64,000 bases of DNA from Petrosia ficiformis (GCA_947044365.1 OX345636.1:42229537-42293536); one strand, 5' to 3'. Shown: positions 42,405-54,165, numbered from the stretch's first letter. Notes: generated by a model from the sequence alone, not told the origin. Made by a program: numbers and translations.

Positions 42405-43557
42405 ATGGATGGAGATGGTCTGATTAGAAAGTATCGTTGAAAAGCACTTGGATATCGTCGTTTTTCACCTTTGGCTGTAAACCCACAAGCAAGTCGAATT
42501 GTCAACTCACACCCAGGAGTACCAATTCACTTAATTAAAAGTAAAAGTCAGCGACTAGAAGCTCATCCAATCGTGACTAAACGTCCACATGTTGTTCCTT
42601 CCTCTCCTGTGAATAATTCCACAAACAGAGGTCAATATATATAAGTTTCAAAAGACTTTAGGCAAAGGAGCATTTGGCACTGTTTTGCAAGCAGATGACA
42701 GTAAAACAAAAGAAACTGTGGCTATCAAGATATTTACAATCACCAAAAAATTTGCATCTGCCAAACGAGAAATAAATTTACTTGGGTCTCTGGATCACCC
42801 CAATGTTGTTGCCTTCAAGCAGTCATATTCATTTAAGGAGAGGAGTGGTGTTGATGGGATAGCAATTGTGATGGAGTATTGCGCTAATGGTAGTCTTAAA
42901 GATCATTTGTCATTTTGCAGTTATTCTCTTCAAGTAATTAAGTTTACTACAAGGTTAAAATGGTATCAACAGCTGTCATCAGCTCTCTCTCATATACATG
43001 ACAAAGGAATTGCTCATCGTGATTTAAAGCCAGAGAATATCTTACTTGATGGTAGTGACAACATAAAGGTTGCAGATGTTGGCATTGCTAAGGCTGCCTG
43101 GGAATGTAGTGATAACACTCCAACATTTGGTCACTTCATGACAACTGTTATTGGCACCAAACCTTACATGGCTCCTGAAGTGTATGGTAGCAATCAGTAT
43201 GGTCTGCCATGTGACGTATTTTCACTTGGGCTTGTATTTTGGATGATAGCTGAAGTACCATCTTCAAGTCCACGTGTTATTACAGGTTATGGGAAAAATT
43301 ACCTGGGTGAGGTGCTACGTCATTCACAAGCACAAGGAGTGGCAGCGACATCTTTGCTTTTACCATCTATAAGGAATTCCAAACCAACAGAGACATCTCT
43401 TGTAAACAAAATGCTTCATTGGGATGCAAGAAATCGTCCAACAATGCATGAAGTATCTGAAGAAGTGAAGAAATTAAAACTGTCAGTAGTAGCAAGGGGA
43501 ATACCACCGTACTTTGGGTATTCATTATCAAGTCTATCTAATTACTTAGACATATAA
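42405..43557 (+). pseudogene. Serine/threonine kinase, copy B, disabled at the N-terminus
   Basis: The start region ATGGATGG aligns with copy A but reads TGA at codon 12 (42438-42440). A 4-base difference at about 42638 (CAATATATATAAG against CAATATAGG) shifts the frame again. From GKGAFGTV onwards the kinase domain is open to TAA at 43557. It keeps the glycine loop, VAIK, HRDLKPEN, DVG and APE, with few amino-acid changes and a 4-residue deletion (GLGD region). No ATG lies in frame before the glycine loop. The N-terminal ~90 codons are far more diverged from copy A than the kinase domain is. It would be a gene only if an upstream splice repaired the start. Confidence 0.75.
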
Positions 43558-43789
43558 AAATTTCAATATGACCACACAACACATAGATATAGTCTTTGCA
43601 TGCATTTTTTGTTGGATATTAATTCAACGATATTTTTGATTGTCTGTTTTAATTTTGTTAATAAGATTTTGATGATATGTAACTATGTGAATTGTTCTTT
43701 ATATTTAAAGCATTTTTATAAATGATTATTGAATCAATAATTATTGTTTATCAATAATTATAATTATTACTTTTATTCTTACATTACCA

Positions 43790-44137
43790 CGTCCCACACT
43801 TTTCTCGCCATCACAAAAAATGCACTATGCTGGGACTACACTGAACATAACCTGTACAGTCAACCTTGGTCCAGAAATAGATGTTGAAATGATTGCATTT
43901 CCAGCTGGAAAAAGGATGGCAATATACTAGCAAATACAACCTGTATTGCTACCTATAATGTGAAAAATTCCATTGATAATAGTTTTGAGAGGTGTCCTTG
44001 CATTTGAGACATTGAGTACACTATCTAATGGATAATGGTGAATGTGAGTGTTTGATGCTGGTTTCTTCTACACCATTTTCACTTGTTATCGCTCCAGTTC
44101 CTCCTGTTTCTATCACAATAGAGATTGAAGTACATGG
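43790..44137 (+). pseudogene. Copy B equivalent of Ig domain 7 exon, broken
   Basis: Aligns with 15077-15433 but the acceptor TTCTTACAG is TTCTTACAT. A 12-base stretch near the start is missing, one base is lost near 43900 (GCATTTCCAGC), one is gained near 43984 (TAGTTTTGAG) and a 4-base ATCT insertion lies near 44025. It cannot be spliced in as an Ig exon. Confidence 0.8.
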
Positions 44138-44447
44138 TGAGACAATCATGTATGTAAGAGCTAGAAGTATAAATTTCAAATAATCTTCTTGTACCAGCAT
44201 ACATGTATGTAATCCCTTTTTTTTAATCGTAATGATGAAAATTCTTGAGTGATATTACAAGTGATCTATGTAAACGTTTTTTGAGCTTGTTTTTGTGTGG
44301 GTATGTAAGTGTGTCTGTGTGTTCGTATCTATTGTGTGTGCATGGGTATGTGTCTATAGACACAGACACATGCACATGCACACACAATAGATATGTCTGT
44401 GTATACTTGTCCATGCTTTTCATTGTGGTATCAAATGTTTCATGCAG

Positions 44448-44801
44448 ATCTAGAGCCACAACTCGAACTGCTTCTCTCTCCGCTTACTATTCTTGACACT
44501 CCACATCATAATACCTTCATGTTAAGATGCCAAGTCAACACACCACCAGAGATACTATCTGAGAAAGGGTTCACCTGGAGAAACCTTCAAGATGGTTCTA
44601 GTACCTTCGGTACTCCAATCACAAATATCACCAAAGGGTTTTCAATTGAGGAGTTTAATTTTGATAATGGTAGTGTTGTGAATGTATTGTCTGGTTCATT
44701 AAATATAGCTGGTATGTATCATTTCATTTGTGAGGCTATGATTGATATTAAAGAGGACCTACAACCTGCTAAACATCTTGAAGCTGCTGTGTTGGTAAAA
44801 G
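44448..44801 (+). CDS. Receptor B exon: Ig domain 8 equivalent
   Basis: The exon has a TCATGCAG acceptor and a GTACGT donor; 354 nt, phase 1-1. It matches 15756-16109 closely apart from the first 15 codons. Ig hallmarks MLRCQV, FTWRNL and FICEA are intact. With the upstream exons absent or dead, this is the first usable extracellular exon of copy B. Confidence 0.75.
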
Positions 44802-44857
44802 GTACGTATGTATATGCCTTACTATATAATATCTATCTTGTAGTATATAACTATGCC

Positions 44858-45144
44858 TGTTTAATTGTTCATTTATTCACTTGTAAGCAATTTATTATTT
44901 TAGTACTTATTATATGTCACAGGCTTGCCTTTGCTGCAAGCATTGCTCGACACTTGTGGTTTAACACTAGATGTCACCAGATGTCACACCACTCACATGG
45001 CCCTTCTAGAACTTTCTTTGATTTTTTGTATATAAATAAGTTGTATTTATCATAATATACTACTACTACTTTGTTGTTTTCGATATTATATCAAGTCTCA
45101 TTGAACTGCAATAAAACTTTGAGTTCCAAAGATTGGTTCAAACA
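44858..45144 (+). repeat. BEL/Pao 5' LTR
   Basis: 287 bp, starting TGTTTAATTG and ending GGTTCAAACA. It contains TATATAAATAAG (TATA-like, about 45028) and AATAAAACTTTGAG (polyadenylation signal, about 45110), as expected for a U3-R-U5 unit. Confidence 0.93.
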
Positions 45145-45148
45145 TTAT

Positions 45149-45164
45149 TGGTCCGCCGAACCGG
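45149..45164 (+). other. Primer-binding site of the BEL/Pao element
   Basis: TGGTCCGCCGAACCGG lies 4 bases after the 5' LTR. It begins with TGG, complementary to a tRNA CCA end, and its length fits a tRNA acceptor plus T-stem. I do not assign the tRNA. Confidence 0.6.
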
Positions 45165-45248
45165 ATACTTTGAATACTCGTTATCGTACAGCTGATCTTG
45201 GAACGTTATAAACTATCTTTATTGTATCTGTTATTTACCATTGTCAAG

Positions 45249-48200
45249 ATGAGTGACATCTCAGCGCTACGTAGAAAAAGAGGTGTAGTTCGTGCATCCA
45301 TAACCAGACTCAATAATCGCCTGACGGAGGTAGAAGAGATGCTTGATCGAGAAGAAGCAAAGCGTCACGCTCAACGTCTATCTACCAGACTAAATGCGTT
45401 AGACAGTGAATTCAAGACTCAACACTTTGATATCATCGCTGCGATCGATGAAAGTGATGCTGACACTCTAACAGCTGAACAAGCCACAATGGACAAGCAT
45501 GATGACGATGTTGATGCTCTTACCGTTCGTATTGAAACTCCTACCGTATTGGAAGAGCGCAAGATTCTATCACGGAAATTGCGCCACTTGAAAGAAACTC
45601 TAAACACCACAAGCACTGCTATTGAACATTTACCATCTGAAACAGACGATCTAGCATTAATCCAATCACATGAGGAAGAGTTATCAAGCCTCAAGGAGCA
45701 GATCTTTCTGTGCTACAATGATTTGTCCAGCCTCGAGTTGGAAGAGGAAGATGAACTACAGCGTCTATACTCAGAAATAAAACAGATTCAGTTTGATTGT
45801 TGTCACAAAATCAAGAAGCTGCTCAATCCTTGTGATACTGCTCATAACATTGCTGCCCTCTCATCCTCCACAGAAGCCAAGGGACTCAAGGTTCCGAAGC
45901 TTGAAGCACCTACATTCGATGGCAACATCCTGAACTGGACTCAGTTCTGGGAACAATTTACCATCTCGATCGATAGTAACTCCAGTCTCACTGACGCTGA
46001 AAGATTTGTTTATTTACAGAATGCTCTAAAGGAAGGATCGGCCAGGAATGTGATTGAAGGTCTATCCGGAACTAGTGAACACTACGCTAAAGCCGTTGAA
46101 TGCCTCAAGTCAAGGTACGATAGACCACGACTCATACATCAAAGTCATGTCAGGATTATTACAGAGATCTCTCCATTGAAGGAAGGTAGTGGAAAAGAAC
46201 TTCGTCGGTTCCATGATACTCTTCAACAGCACCTGCGTGCTCTGGATGTAGCTACTTGTGAACCATTGAGCCAGTTTATCACCTCACTTATACAACTAAA
46301 ACTAGATCCTGACACAATGTTTGAGTGGCAAAAACACACCCACGATGCTGTTGAAGTGCCACAATACCCGCAATTGTTGGAATTCATTGATCTTCGTGCC
46401 AGAGCCTCTGAATCATCCACAGTGTACAAACGAGTACACAAGACTGACAACCACTACAAGAAGTCCGTTCTGTCATTTGCTGCTAGTACCAAATCATCGG
46501 ATAACCGTTGTGTCGTTTGCAAAACTGAGATACATCCATTGTATCATTGCCTCAAATTCAAGGACCTTCCTCACCTTGAGAAATTTGCATTTGTGAAGAA
46601 CCATAAGCTCTGTATTAATTGCCTCAAGCCAGGTCATGCTGCAAAGGATTGCAGATCATCTCATCACAGTCGAAATTGCCAGAAAAAACATCATACGCTA
46701 TTACATGTGGATCCCCATGTATCATCCAGTAATCCGCCACAGACATCAACCGTGTCGAGTAATACTGCAACTGGAATCATTCCTGATACTTTGCTCATGA
46801 CGTTTCGAGCATTCATTAACGCTCCTGATGGATCCAAGGTGAAGGTGCGTGGTTTACTTGACTCCGCATCATCTGCCTCATTCGTGTCTGAGCGTTTGGC
46901 TCAAAGTCTCAGTTTACCTCGATCTCGACATCAAGTTACTATCTCAGGAATTGCTGGACTGACGAATCATTCTCCGTCAAGATCTGTTGCTACAATCAAT
47001 GTCTCACCCGTTCATTCTCCTGAGAATCATTTGTCACTCGCGGCCATTATTGTCCCACAAGTTACGTGTGATCTTCCAATCCACCCTGTACCTCAGAAAT
47101 CGAGCTGGACTCACTTATCTAATATCCCATTGGCTGACCCAGAGTTTGGCGTCCCGGGAAAGGTTGATCTTTTATTGGGTGTCGATGTTTATGCCGATAC
47201 AATGCTGCAAGGCCGGCGGTCAGGTCCACCAGGATCACCCACTGCGTTTGAGACTATCTTTGGTTGGGTCCTCTCAGGAAGAACCAGCTCCATTGCTTCC
47301 CAATTCTGTGTTACGTCTCATCATGTTTCCGCCATAATCAGTTCAAATGATGACGCTTTGAGGAAGTTTTGGGAAATCGAAGAACAACCAGGAAGTGAAA
47401 CATCATGGTCCTTGGAAGAACAAGAAGTAGTGAAGCACTTCAAGCTAAATCATTCCCAGAATACTGAAGGTCGATTTGTCGTATCACTCCCAAAGCAGAC
47501 CAGTGTTGAACCTCTTGGTGAATCTCGATCGCAAGCAGTGAGAAGACTCATGTATTTGGAACAGAGGAAAAATCAACATCAACAATTTACGGCAGTCATG
47601 CAAGAATACCTTGATCTAGGACATGCGGAAATTGTTCCCAATAAAGACTTGATGAAACCTGAAGCTGAAGTATTCTATCTTCCTTTGCATGTTGTACATA
47701 AGGAATCGAGCACGACTACAAAGGTGCGAGCCGTGTTCGATGCTTCAGCAAAGACTGAATCCGGAGTATCACTCAATGACCAACTATTGATCGGACCAAC
47801 TGTTCACCCACCACTAGTCGACGTACTTCTCAGATTTCGTTTCAAGAGAATTGCCATCACAACTGACGTCAGTAAAATGTATCGAGCTGTAGAGCTTGTA
47901 GAATCTGATCGTGACCTACACCGATTTGTCTGGAGACCGAAAGCCACTGATACTGTTCGAGATTATAGGATGACTAGAGTCACATTTGGTGTGGCAGCCT
48001 CTTCATTCATAGCAAACATGTGTGTCAAACAGAATGCTATGAACCTAGCCAAGGAATTTCCCCTCGCTGCCACGGCAGTTGAAGAATCGTTCTATGTAGA
48101 TGATGGTCTGACCGGAGCTGATAATGTTGAGACAGCCATCAAACTTCAGAAGGAGTTACACCAATTGTTCTCCAGAGGAGGATTCCTGCTACACAAATGG

Positions 48201-50687
48201 AACTCCAATGACCCAGCTGTTCTGCAACACATAAAACCAGAGCTGAGAGACGTGCGAGACACACATTCAATTGCTGAAGTTAAAGGATCCACCAAAACCC
48301 TTGGTCTACAATGGGAAACTGATGCTGACCAATTTCATGTCACCATTTCACAGATACAACCTGTCAAGAACATTACCAAGCGTAATTTGATTTCTGACAT
48401 AGCCAGAATCTTTGATGTCCTGGGCTGGTTCTCACCAGCAGTTATAAAAATGAAGATATTGTTTCAGAGACTATGGGAACGGAAAATTGATTGGGATGAC
48501 CCTGTGCCATTGAGCATACAAAGCACTTGGGAAAAGTGGAGATGGGAACTTCCTCAACTAGTAGAGAAGACGATCCCTCGATGTTATTATCCTAAAGAGG
48601 TGACCATAGTTTCCAAGCAATTGCACGGTTTCTCTGACGCATCTGAAGAGGCATATGCTGCAGTTGTGTATTTGAGGATGATTGATATGGAAGGAAATGT
48701 TCACACTTCACTTGTTACCTCCAAGACCAAAGTCTCCCCAATAAAGAAACTCACAATACCACGGCTGGAATTGTGTGGAGCTCTGTTATTGTCTCGTTTG
48801 TTGAATCATGTTAGAGGAGTGTTTGAGATGTCAGTGAGTCATGTTCATGCCTGGACGGACAGCACAATAGTACTCTGTTGGCTATCTGGCAACCCTAGAA
48901 GATTCAAGACATTTGTAGGTAACCGAGTTGCTGCTATCATTGATTCAATCCCTCCATGTTGCTGGAGACATATTGCCGGTTCAAAAAACCCTGCCGATTG
49001 TGCGTCACATGGACTTTATCCCTCTGAACTCATTAATCATCCATTATGGTGGAATGGTCCCAATTGGCTGAAGAATGTATCCAGTGAATGGCCTGAGCAA
49101 CCAAAGTTATCGTTTGAGTGTTCCACCCCTGAATCTGCAACTGAAGTGTGCCACGTAACCACGACCCTACAAGTGAAACCAGTGTTGATTATAGCACCTG
49201 ATCGCTACTCTATATTTGAACGTCTTCGAAGGATAGTGGCATGGAGCATGCGATTCATTGCCAATTGTCGTTGCAAAAGGGAGAGACATTTCACTAGTTA
49301 CTTGACGACTTCCGAGTTGTACCATGCAGAAGCCCACATCTTCTCTGCCATTCAAGCTGAGCAGTTTTCATCTGTAATCAACCTCCTAAAGATCAACCAA
49401 CCTGTACCAAGAGGGAATTGTCTTTTACCACTCTCTCCATTCATTGACTCAAGTGGACTAATTAGAGTAGGAGGCAGGCAGAGACTTGGACATCTATCCT
49501 TGTCCAAGAAACATCCAATTATACTTCATGGAAATCATCCTATTGTGAAGTTGATAATCATCTCTGAACACAAGCGACTTTTACATGCCGGACCAACCTT
49601 AGTAATTTCCTCACTTGGTCAGAAGTTCCACATCATTCGAATCAGAACCATTGCTCAGTCTATTATTCGTCAGTGTATCACCTGCCGACGTCTGTCAGCA
49701 AAGCCTACACCGCCAACAATTGGACAGTTGCCACTTGAACGGTTAACTCCTGGGACAGTATTTGAGAGAACTGGAGTCGACTATGCAGGCCCAATCTATA
49801 TCAAATATAGACACGTACGTAAGCCAGTGATCGTCAAATCTTACGTATCTGTTTTTGTGTCACTAAGCGTCAAAGCCATACACCTGGAGTTGGTAACTGA
49901 TCTCACATCAGATGCATTCATATCTTGCCTACGAAGATTCATTGCTCGTCGTGGCTACCCATCTCTAATGTGGAGCGACCATGGTACTAATTTTGTTGGT
50001 GCCAATCGTGAAATCAAGGAACTAATTCAACACTTGAATGACCAGAAGACACGGAAAGATATTTCAGAATTTTGCACTTTCAACAACATCGAGTGGAAAT
50101 TCATTCCAGAACACTCCCCTCATTTTGGTGGGATCTGGGAAGCTGCTGTCAAAGGTTTCAAAAGGCACCTGAGAAGAATTGTTGGAGAAGTGACATTGAC
50201 ATTTGAGGAGATGTATACCGTTCTAACCCAAATTGAGGCATGTCTAAACAGCCGTCCCTTGGTCTCTATTAACAACGATAGTGATGGGATAGAAGTGCTT
50301 ACTCCAGGCCACTTTCTCATTGGGCGACTGCTAATGACGTTGCCTGACACGGCTGTATCACCCCAACCACTCTCTCTAATACGACGTTGGCATTTGTGCC
50401 AAACGGTCGTGAAACATTTTTGGAAGAGATGGTCATTGGAATACTTGATAACTCTGCAGAAAGGTTACAAATGGACTCGTCCTTCCCGAAATATCTCAGT
50501 TGGCGATGTAGTGATTCTATTTGAAGACAGCATGGTTCCCACTCGATGGCCATTAGCCAGGATTGTCAAAACTCATCCAGGAAGGGATGTTGTCGTGCGT
50601 GTCGTTGATGTAAAGACATCCAAGGGTTTGTATCGTCGACCTGTCCATAAGATTGCCGTATTGCTATCTGAAAATGAAACTATATGA
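45249..50687 (+). CDS. BEL/Pao Gag-Pol polyprotein, intact
   Basis: About 1812 residues from ATG 45249; the open frame extends 17 codons further upstream without an ATG. In order: coiled N-terminus; DUF1759-type Gag (about 215-360); a CCHC knuckle CINCLKPGHAAKDC (about 454-467); an aspartic protease of the DUF1758 type with LLDSASSASF (about 536, Asp in LDSAS); reverse transcriptase with TTDVSKMYRAV (about 870) and YVDD (about 948); RNase H with GFSDASEEAY (about 1127); HHCC zinc-binding integrase part (about 1440-1490); DDE core with VDYAGPI (about 1510), WSDHGTNF (about 1577) and WEAAVKGF (about 1631); and a DUF5641-type tail. No stop or frameshift is seen, so the element may be mobile. It encodes everything for reverse transcription and integration. 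No envelope-type ORF follows. Confidence 0.95.
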   Translation: MSDISALRRKRGVVRASITRLNNRLTEVEEMLDREEAKRHAQRLSTRLNALDSEFKTQHFDIIAAIDESDADTLTAEQATMDKHDDDVDALTVRIETPTVLEERKILSRKLRHLKETLNTTSTAIEHLPSETDDLALIQSHEEELSSLKEQIFLCYNDLSSLELEEEDELQRLYSEIKQIQFDCCHKIKKLLNPCDTAHNIAALSSSTEAKGLKVPKLEAPTFDGNILNWTQFWEQFTISIDSNSSLTDAERFVYLQNALKEGSARNVIEGLSGTSEHYAKAVECLKSRYDRPRLIHQSHVRIITEISPLKEGSGKELRRFHDTLQQHLRALDVATCEPLSQFITSLIQLKLDPDTMFEWQKHTHDAVEVPQYPQLLEFIDLRARASESSTVYKRVHKTDNHYKKSVLSFAASTKSSDNRCVVCKTEIHPLYHCLKFKDLPHLEKFAFVKNHKLCINCLKPGHAAKDCRSSHHSRNCQKKHHTLLHVDPHVSSSNPPQTSTVSSNTATGIIPDTLLMTFRAFINAPDGSKVKVRGLLDSASSASFVSERLAQSLSLPRSRHQVTISGIAGLTNHSPSRSVATINVSPVHSPENHLSLAAIIVPQVTCDLPIHPVPQKSSWTHLSNIPLADPEFGVPGKVDLLLGVDVYADTMLQGRRSGPPGSPTAFETIFGWVLSGRTSSIASQFCVTSHHVSAIISSNDDALRKFWEIEEQPGSETSWSLEEQEVVKHFKLNHSQNTEGRFVVSLPKQTSVEPLGESRSQAVRRLMYLEQRKNQHQQFTAVMQEYLDLGHAEIVPNKDLMKPEAEVFYLPLHVVHKESSTTTKVRAVFDASAKTESGVSLNDQLLIGPTVHPPLVDVLLRFRFKRIAITTDVSKMYRAVELVESDRDLHRFVWRPKATDTVRDYRMTRVTFGVAASSFIANMCVKQNAMNLAKEFPLAATAVEESFYVDDGLTGADNVETAIKLQKELHQLFSRGGFLLHKWNSNDPAVLQHIKPELRDVRDTHSIAEVKGSTKTLGLQWETDADQFHVTISQIQPVKNITKRNLISDIARIFDVLGWFSPAVIKMKILFQRLWERKIDWDDPVPLSIQSTWEKWRWELPQLVEKTIPRCYYPKEVTIVSKQLHGFSDASEEAYAAVVYLRMIDMEGNVHTSLVTSKTKVSPIKKLTIPRLELCGALLLSRLLNHVRGVFEMSVSHVHAWTDSTIVLCWLSGNPRRFKTFVGNRVAAIIDSIPPCCWRHIAGSKNPADCASHGLYPSELINHPLWWNGPNWLKNVSSEWPEQPKLSFECSTPESATEVCHVTTTLQVKPVLIIAPDRYSIFERLRRIVAWSMRFIANCRCKRERHFTSYLTTSELYHAEAHIFSAIQAEQFSSVINLLKINQPVPRGNCLLPLSPFIDSSGLIRVGGRQRLGHLSLSKKHPIILHGNHPIVKLIIISEHKRLLHAGPTLVISSLGQKFHIIRIRTIAQSIIRQCITCRRLSAKPTPPTIGQLPLERLTPGTVFERTGVDYAGPIYIKYRHVRKPVIVKSYVSVFVSLSVKAIHLELVTDLTSDAFISCLRRFIARRGYPSLMWSDHGTNFVGANREIKELIQHLNDQKTRKDISEFCTFNNIEWKFIPEHSPHFGGIWEAAVKGFKRHLRRIVGEVTLTFEEMYTVLTQIEACLNSRPLVSINNDSDGIEVLTPGHFLIGRLLMTLPDTAVSPQPLSLIRRWHLCQTVVKHFWKRWSLEYLITLQKGYKWTRPSRNISVGDVVILFEDSMVPTRWPLARIVKTHPGRDVVVRVVDVKTSKGLYRRPVHKIAVLLSENETI

Positions 50688-50745
50688 ACTCATTTAGTTA
50701 TTCTTCTCTATGTTTTGTAAGACCATCGGTCTTAGGCCGGCGGTA

Positions 50746-51032
50746 TGTTTAATTGTTCATTTATTCACTTGTAAGCAATTTATTATTTTAGTACTTATTA
50801 TATGTCACAGGCTTGCCCTTGCTGCAAGCATTGCTCAACACTTGTGGTTTAACACTAGATGTCACCAGATGTCACACCACTCACATGGCCCTTCTAGAAC
50901 TTTCTTTGATTTTTTGTATATAAATAAGTTGTATTTATCATAATATACTACTACTACTTTGTTGTTTTCGATATTATATCAAGTCTCATTGAACTGCAAT
51001 AAAACTTTGAGTTCCAAAGATTGGTTCAAACA
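50746..51032 (+). repeat. BEL/Pao 3' LTR
   Basis: 287 bp, the same as the 5' LTR except for two substitutions (TTGCCCTT against TTGCCTTT; GCTCAACA against GCTCGACA). The preceding GGCCGGCGGTA is GC-rich and stands where a polypurine tract would be. Confidence 0.93.
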
Positions 51033-51175
51033 ATGCCTGTATCTTACACTACAAATAATTTTTGTCTGAATATGAAAATTTTTACGGCTTCTAACTGACA
51101 AATTGATGATATAATTTTCAGTGTTTCTCTATCTCTTTCATGCCAGTCTTTCCTCTCACATATCTATTTTCACAG

Positions 51176-51484
51176 GTCCACATCTTCCTGTTCCAGTCAC
51201 AAACATAACATCAAGAAGAGGTCCAACTCTTGACTCCACATACATTTCATGGATTGCTCAACTAAGTTATACTCCAGAAGTGTATATCATTCATTATGGA
51301 AGCAACAAGAATAGCTTGGATTTCACAAGTGGTGATATCAATAGTGTTAATGATACAATGCAACTAAACAATAGTTATGAAGTTATAATATCAGGACTAG
51401 AAGTAGGAGAGACGGTATACTTTAAGATATCATCAAACAATTCTGTGGGAGGTGCTGAAAGTGAGGTAATGAATTTCACAGCAG
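51176..51484 (+). CDS. Receptor B exon: FN3 domain 2 equivalent
   Basis: The exon has a TTTCACAG acceptor and a GTTAGT donor; 309 nt. The protein is identical to that of 16360-16668 as far as I can read. Confidence 0.82.
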
Positions 51485-52033
51485 GTTAGTATAATGTTTT
51501 ATGTTATTTTTAACTCTTAATTGTAAGACTAATACAATGAAAAGCATCTCAGTGTTATAACCAAATGTCTGTAAGAAGTAATAAGTTATTTTCATTCAGT
51601 TGGTTTACAGGAATTTTATTTTCCTCAATGCCAATTTGTTTTTCCTTGATCTATATTGGATAGTATAATTATAAAGCATAGTAACAAAAACAGCAACACA
51701 ATATATATAGCATAATATAATAGGTATGTAACTGTATTATATATAAGTGTATTTACACTGTATTATAATCATTCCCATTCTAACACTTACGAAATATCAG
51801 ATATTATTTACATTCAAAATAAGTACAAATTGGTACTATATCCATTGTATCTAAATTACTCTTTATTATGGTGTGTACTTTATATACTAGTCAATATAGA
51901 TAATATTATAGTCTCAGGAGCATATTATTAACATTGTATTGAATGAAACTCATATAACCAAACGACGGTTAAAATAACCCATTAATTTTTACCGTGTACT
52001 TGAACATGATATAGTGTTTTTCAAACTTCACAG

Positions 52034-52095
52034 GTTTTAACAGCCTATTATTTCAATTAGGACTCACTGGTATAAATGAGTGCACAGAATGGGTT
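52034..52095 (+). CDS. Receptor B small linker exon
   Basis: 62 nt with the same sequence and splice sites as 17213-17274. Confidence 0.62.
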
Positions 52096-52804
52096 GTAAG
52101 TCATTTGTTTGTCTTTCACACAGCACTATGTTCAATGTCAGCACTTGAACTTTTGACAGATCCAAGACTGTGTTCTCTTCAGGTTGCTTTTGAAGGGCAG
52201 CACTGTAGCTTCTGTGGGCCCTTTGTTGTTCACTGAAATTCGTGAAGCACCCATCTTTAGTCTCAGAGGAGACTCACACACACACACTACATGTTGACAT
52301 GTGCTTTGCTATCAGAACTACATGTATGTCAAATGGCAGTTTTAGCTGACATTGATACACAGTCCATTTATGATAACTAAGAATAATTAATTAGTGCACT
52401 TCGCTTTAAAATTTCTCTGATTCAAGAGGAGACTGAAGAGTAGTAGGAATATCTGTTTGTTTAGGCAGTGTGTGAAGCAGGAGAAAATTAGGTGCACAAT
52501 AATGATCAAACTGATGGATTTCACTGAAGTTCTGTTATTAAATATTACAACATATATAAGCTTGTTAGTAATTCTTTAAGATCTTAAGGTGATAATAACT
52601 ATAGTAGGTGATAATGATAAATTTAACATAGATTTGGCCCTCTAGGATTTAGTGACATTATATTTCTTATCTATATCACACATGATCACTCAATCTAATC
52701 ATCCATCCACTCAATTTAACCAATGTGAATTCAACTGCTATACATTATGAATATGCATTACTGGTTGTTTATCCTGTTAATAAATTTTGCATTCTCTTCT
52801 CTAG

Positions 52805-53271
52805 TTTTCTAATCCTTCTGCAAAGAAAGCTGAAGTTATTGATGGAATCTCAAACGCCATAGAAACAACATGTAATTGCAATTTCCCTCCAGATCACATC
52901 TTTGAAGGACATTTTGTGTGCATTGAAAACAATCCATCAGATGTACTCTTTCGTGGACGTATTTATGGAACAACAGAGAATGAACCATCATCTCTTTTAG
53001 AGTCTCTAGAGGAATGGGCTAATGATGATTCTTCTAGTTTAGTTGTAGCTAGTATCAGATTGAGCATTTATAATACTTGTGTCAGAATAAACTCGTCTCT
53101 GGATCCTGAATGCCCTGATACACCTAATGAGCAGAAAAAGGGGAAAAGTGACAACCTCGTCATCATTTTCATTATTGTTGGAATTTTTGCTGTTGTATTG
53201 TTTGCAATTGTTTGTGTTGTGATTCTTATATATGTTGTCTATAACAGGCTCAAGAAACAAGCAAAGAGACG
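52805..53271 (+). CDS. Receptor B exon: membrane-proximal region and transmembrane helix
   Basis: 467 nt, matching 17982-18448. One Asp is Tyr (SIYNTC against SIDNTC). The hydrophobic helix and the NRLKKQAKRR stop-transfer are unchanged. Confidence 0.8.
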
Positions 53272-53582
53272 GTATGTATGTAGTTTTTGTGCTTATATCT
53301 GTGTTTGTATGTGTTTACACAATACATATAATTATATATAATTATAGTGGAACCTCTCTATTCCAAGCTCCCTAAAATTAAGACACTTCTGTTCTTAGGA
53401 CATTTAAAAATGTCCCAAATATAAATTCACTCCTAACATAAGGACAACCTCTGTAATCAGGACCTAATGGTCTCCAGATCGAATAGGCAGGTTCCACATT
53501 TATTTATGTGTGTATAAGTGAAGTACATGTGTTTGAATGAAATATAAAATTTCATTATAACTTCTATGTTAATTATTCTCAG

Positions 53583-54165
53583 TGAACAGGAGAGCATGAG
53601 AATGAGAGAGATCTTACGTGCTACTTCAGCTCCACTTTCCCCCTCAACCAGACCTCCAAATGACATTTTAGATGAAAAGGGTGAATACTATATGTCTCCA
53701 AAGCCAACCTTTCCTGAAAGTCGATATCCAAAAACTCCCCCTCCACATTACATGTCACCAAGATCAATGGATAAACAGAGACAGACAACTCCATCAAAAG
53801 AGCGTGATTCACATATTTACTATCTCAACACTCCTCCTTTGCCATCTCCATACCTTCCTCCAGCACGTATAGATCCAATTTATGAACCCATCCCGGGAGA
53901 TGATTGTTACCAGTCACCAAAGCTACCTATAACATTCAAACCACCTGAGGTGCCTGAAATACCTCCGGCAAGAAAACGATCTGTTAGTCAAGAAATGATT
54001 TTGCAAGAGGAAGTAACAAAAGAAGAAATGATTTTACAAGAGGAAGTAACAAAAGAAGAAATGAGTGTAGGAGAATTTGATGGCTTGAGAAGAGAGAATG
54101 ATCACTATGAATACATGGAAATGAATTCAGCTGGACCTGTTGATTTTGGTTCTGCTACGATATAA
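53583..54165 (+). CDS. Receptor B last exon: cytoplasmic tail
   Basis: 583 nt, matching 18764-19346 with one amino-acid change (LSPSTRPP against LSPLTRPP). All tyrosine motifs (YMSP, YLNT, YEYMEM) and the EMILQEEVTKEE repeat are kept. The selective constraint or recency of the copy is evident, although the 5' half of the gene is missing. Confidence 0.8.

Larger units (their letters stand above)
44858..51032 (+). mobile_element. BEL/Pao LTR retrotransposon, full length, young
   Basis: It comprises a 5' LTR (44858-45144), an internal region with one long polyprotein, and a 3' LTR (50746-51032). The 5-bp duplication ATGCC flanks it (44853-44857 and 51033-51037), and copy A shows the empty site at about 16219. 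The LTRs differ at only two of 287 positions by eye. It lies in the sense direction within the intron between the copy B Ig 8 and FN3 exons. Confidence 0.95.
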
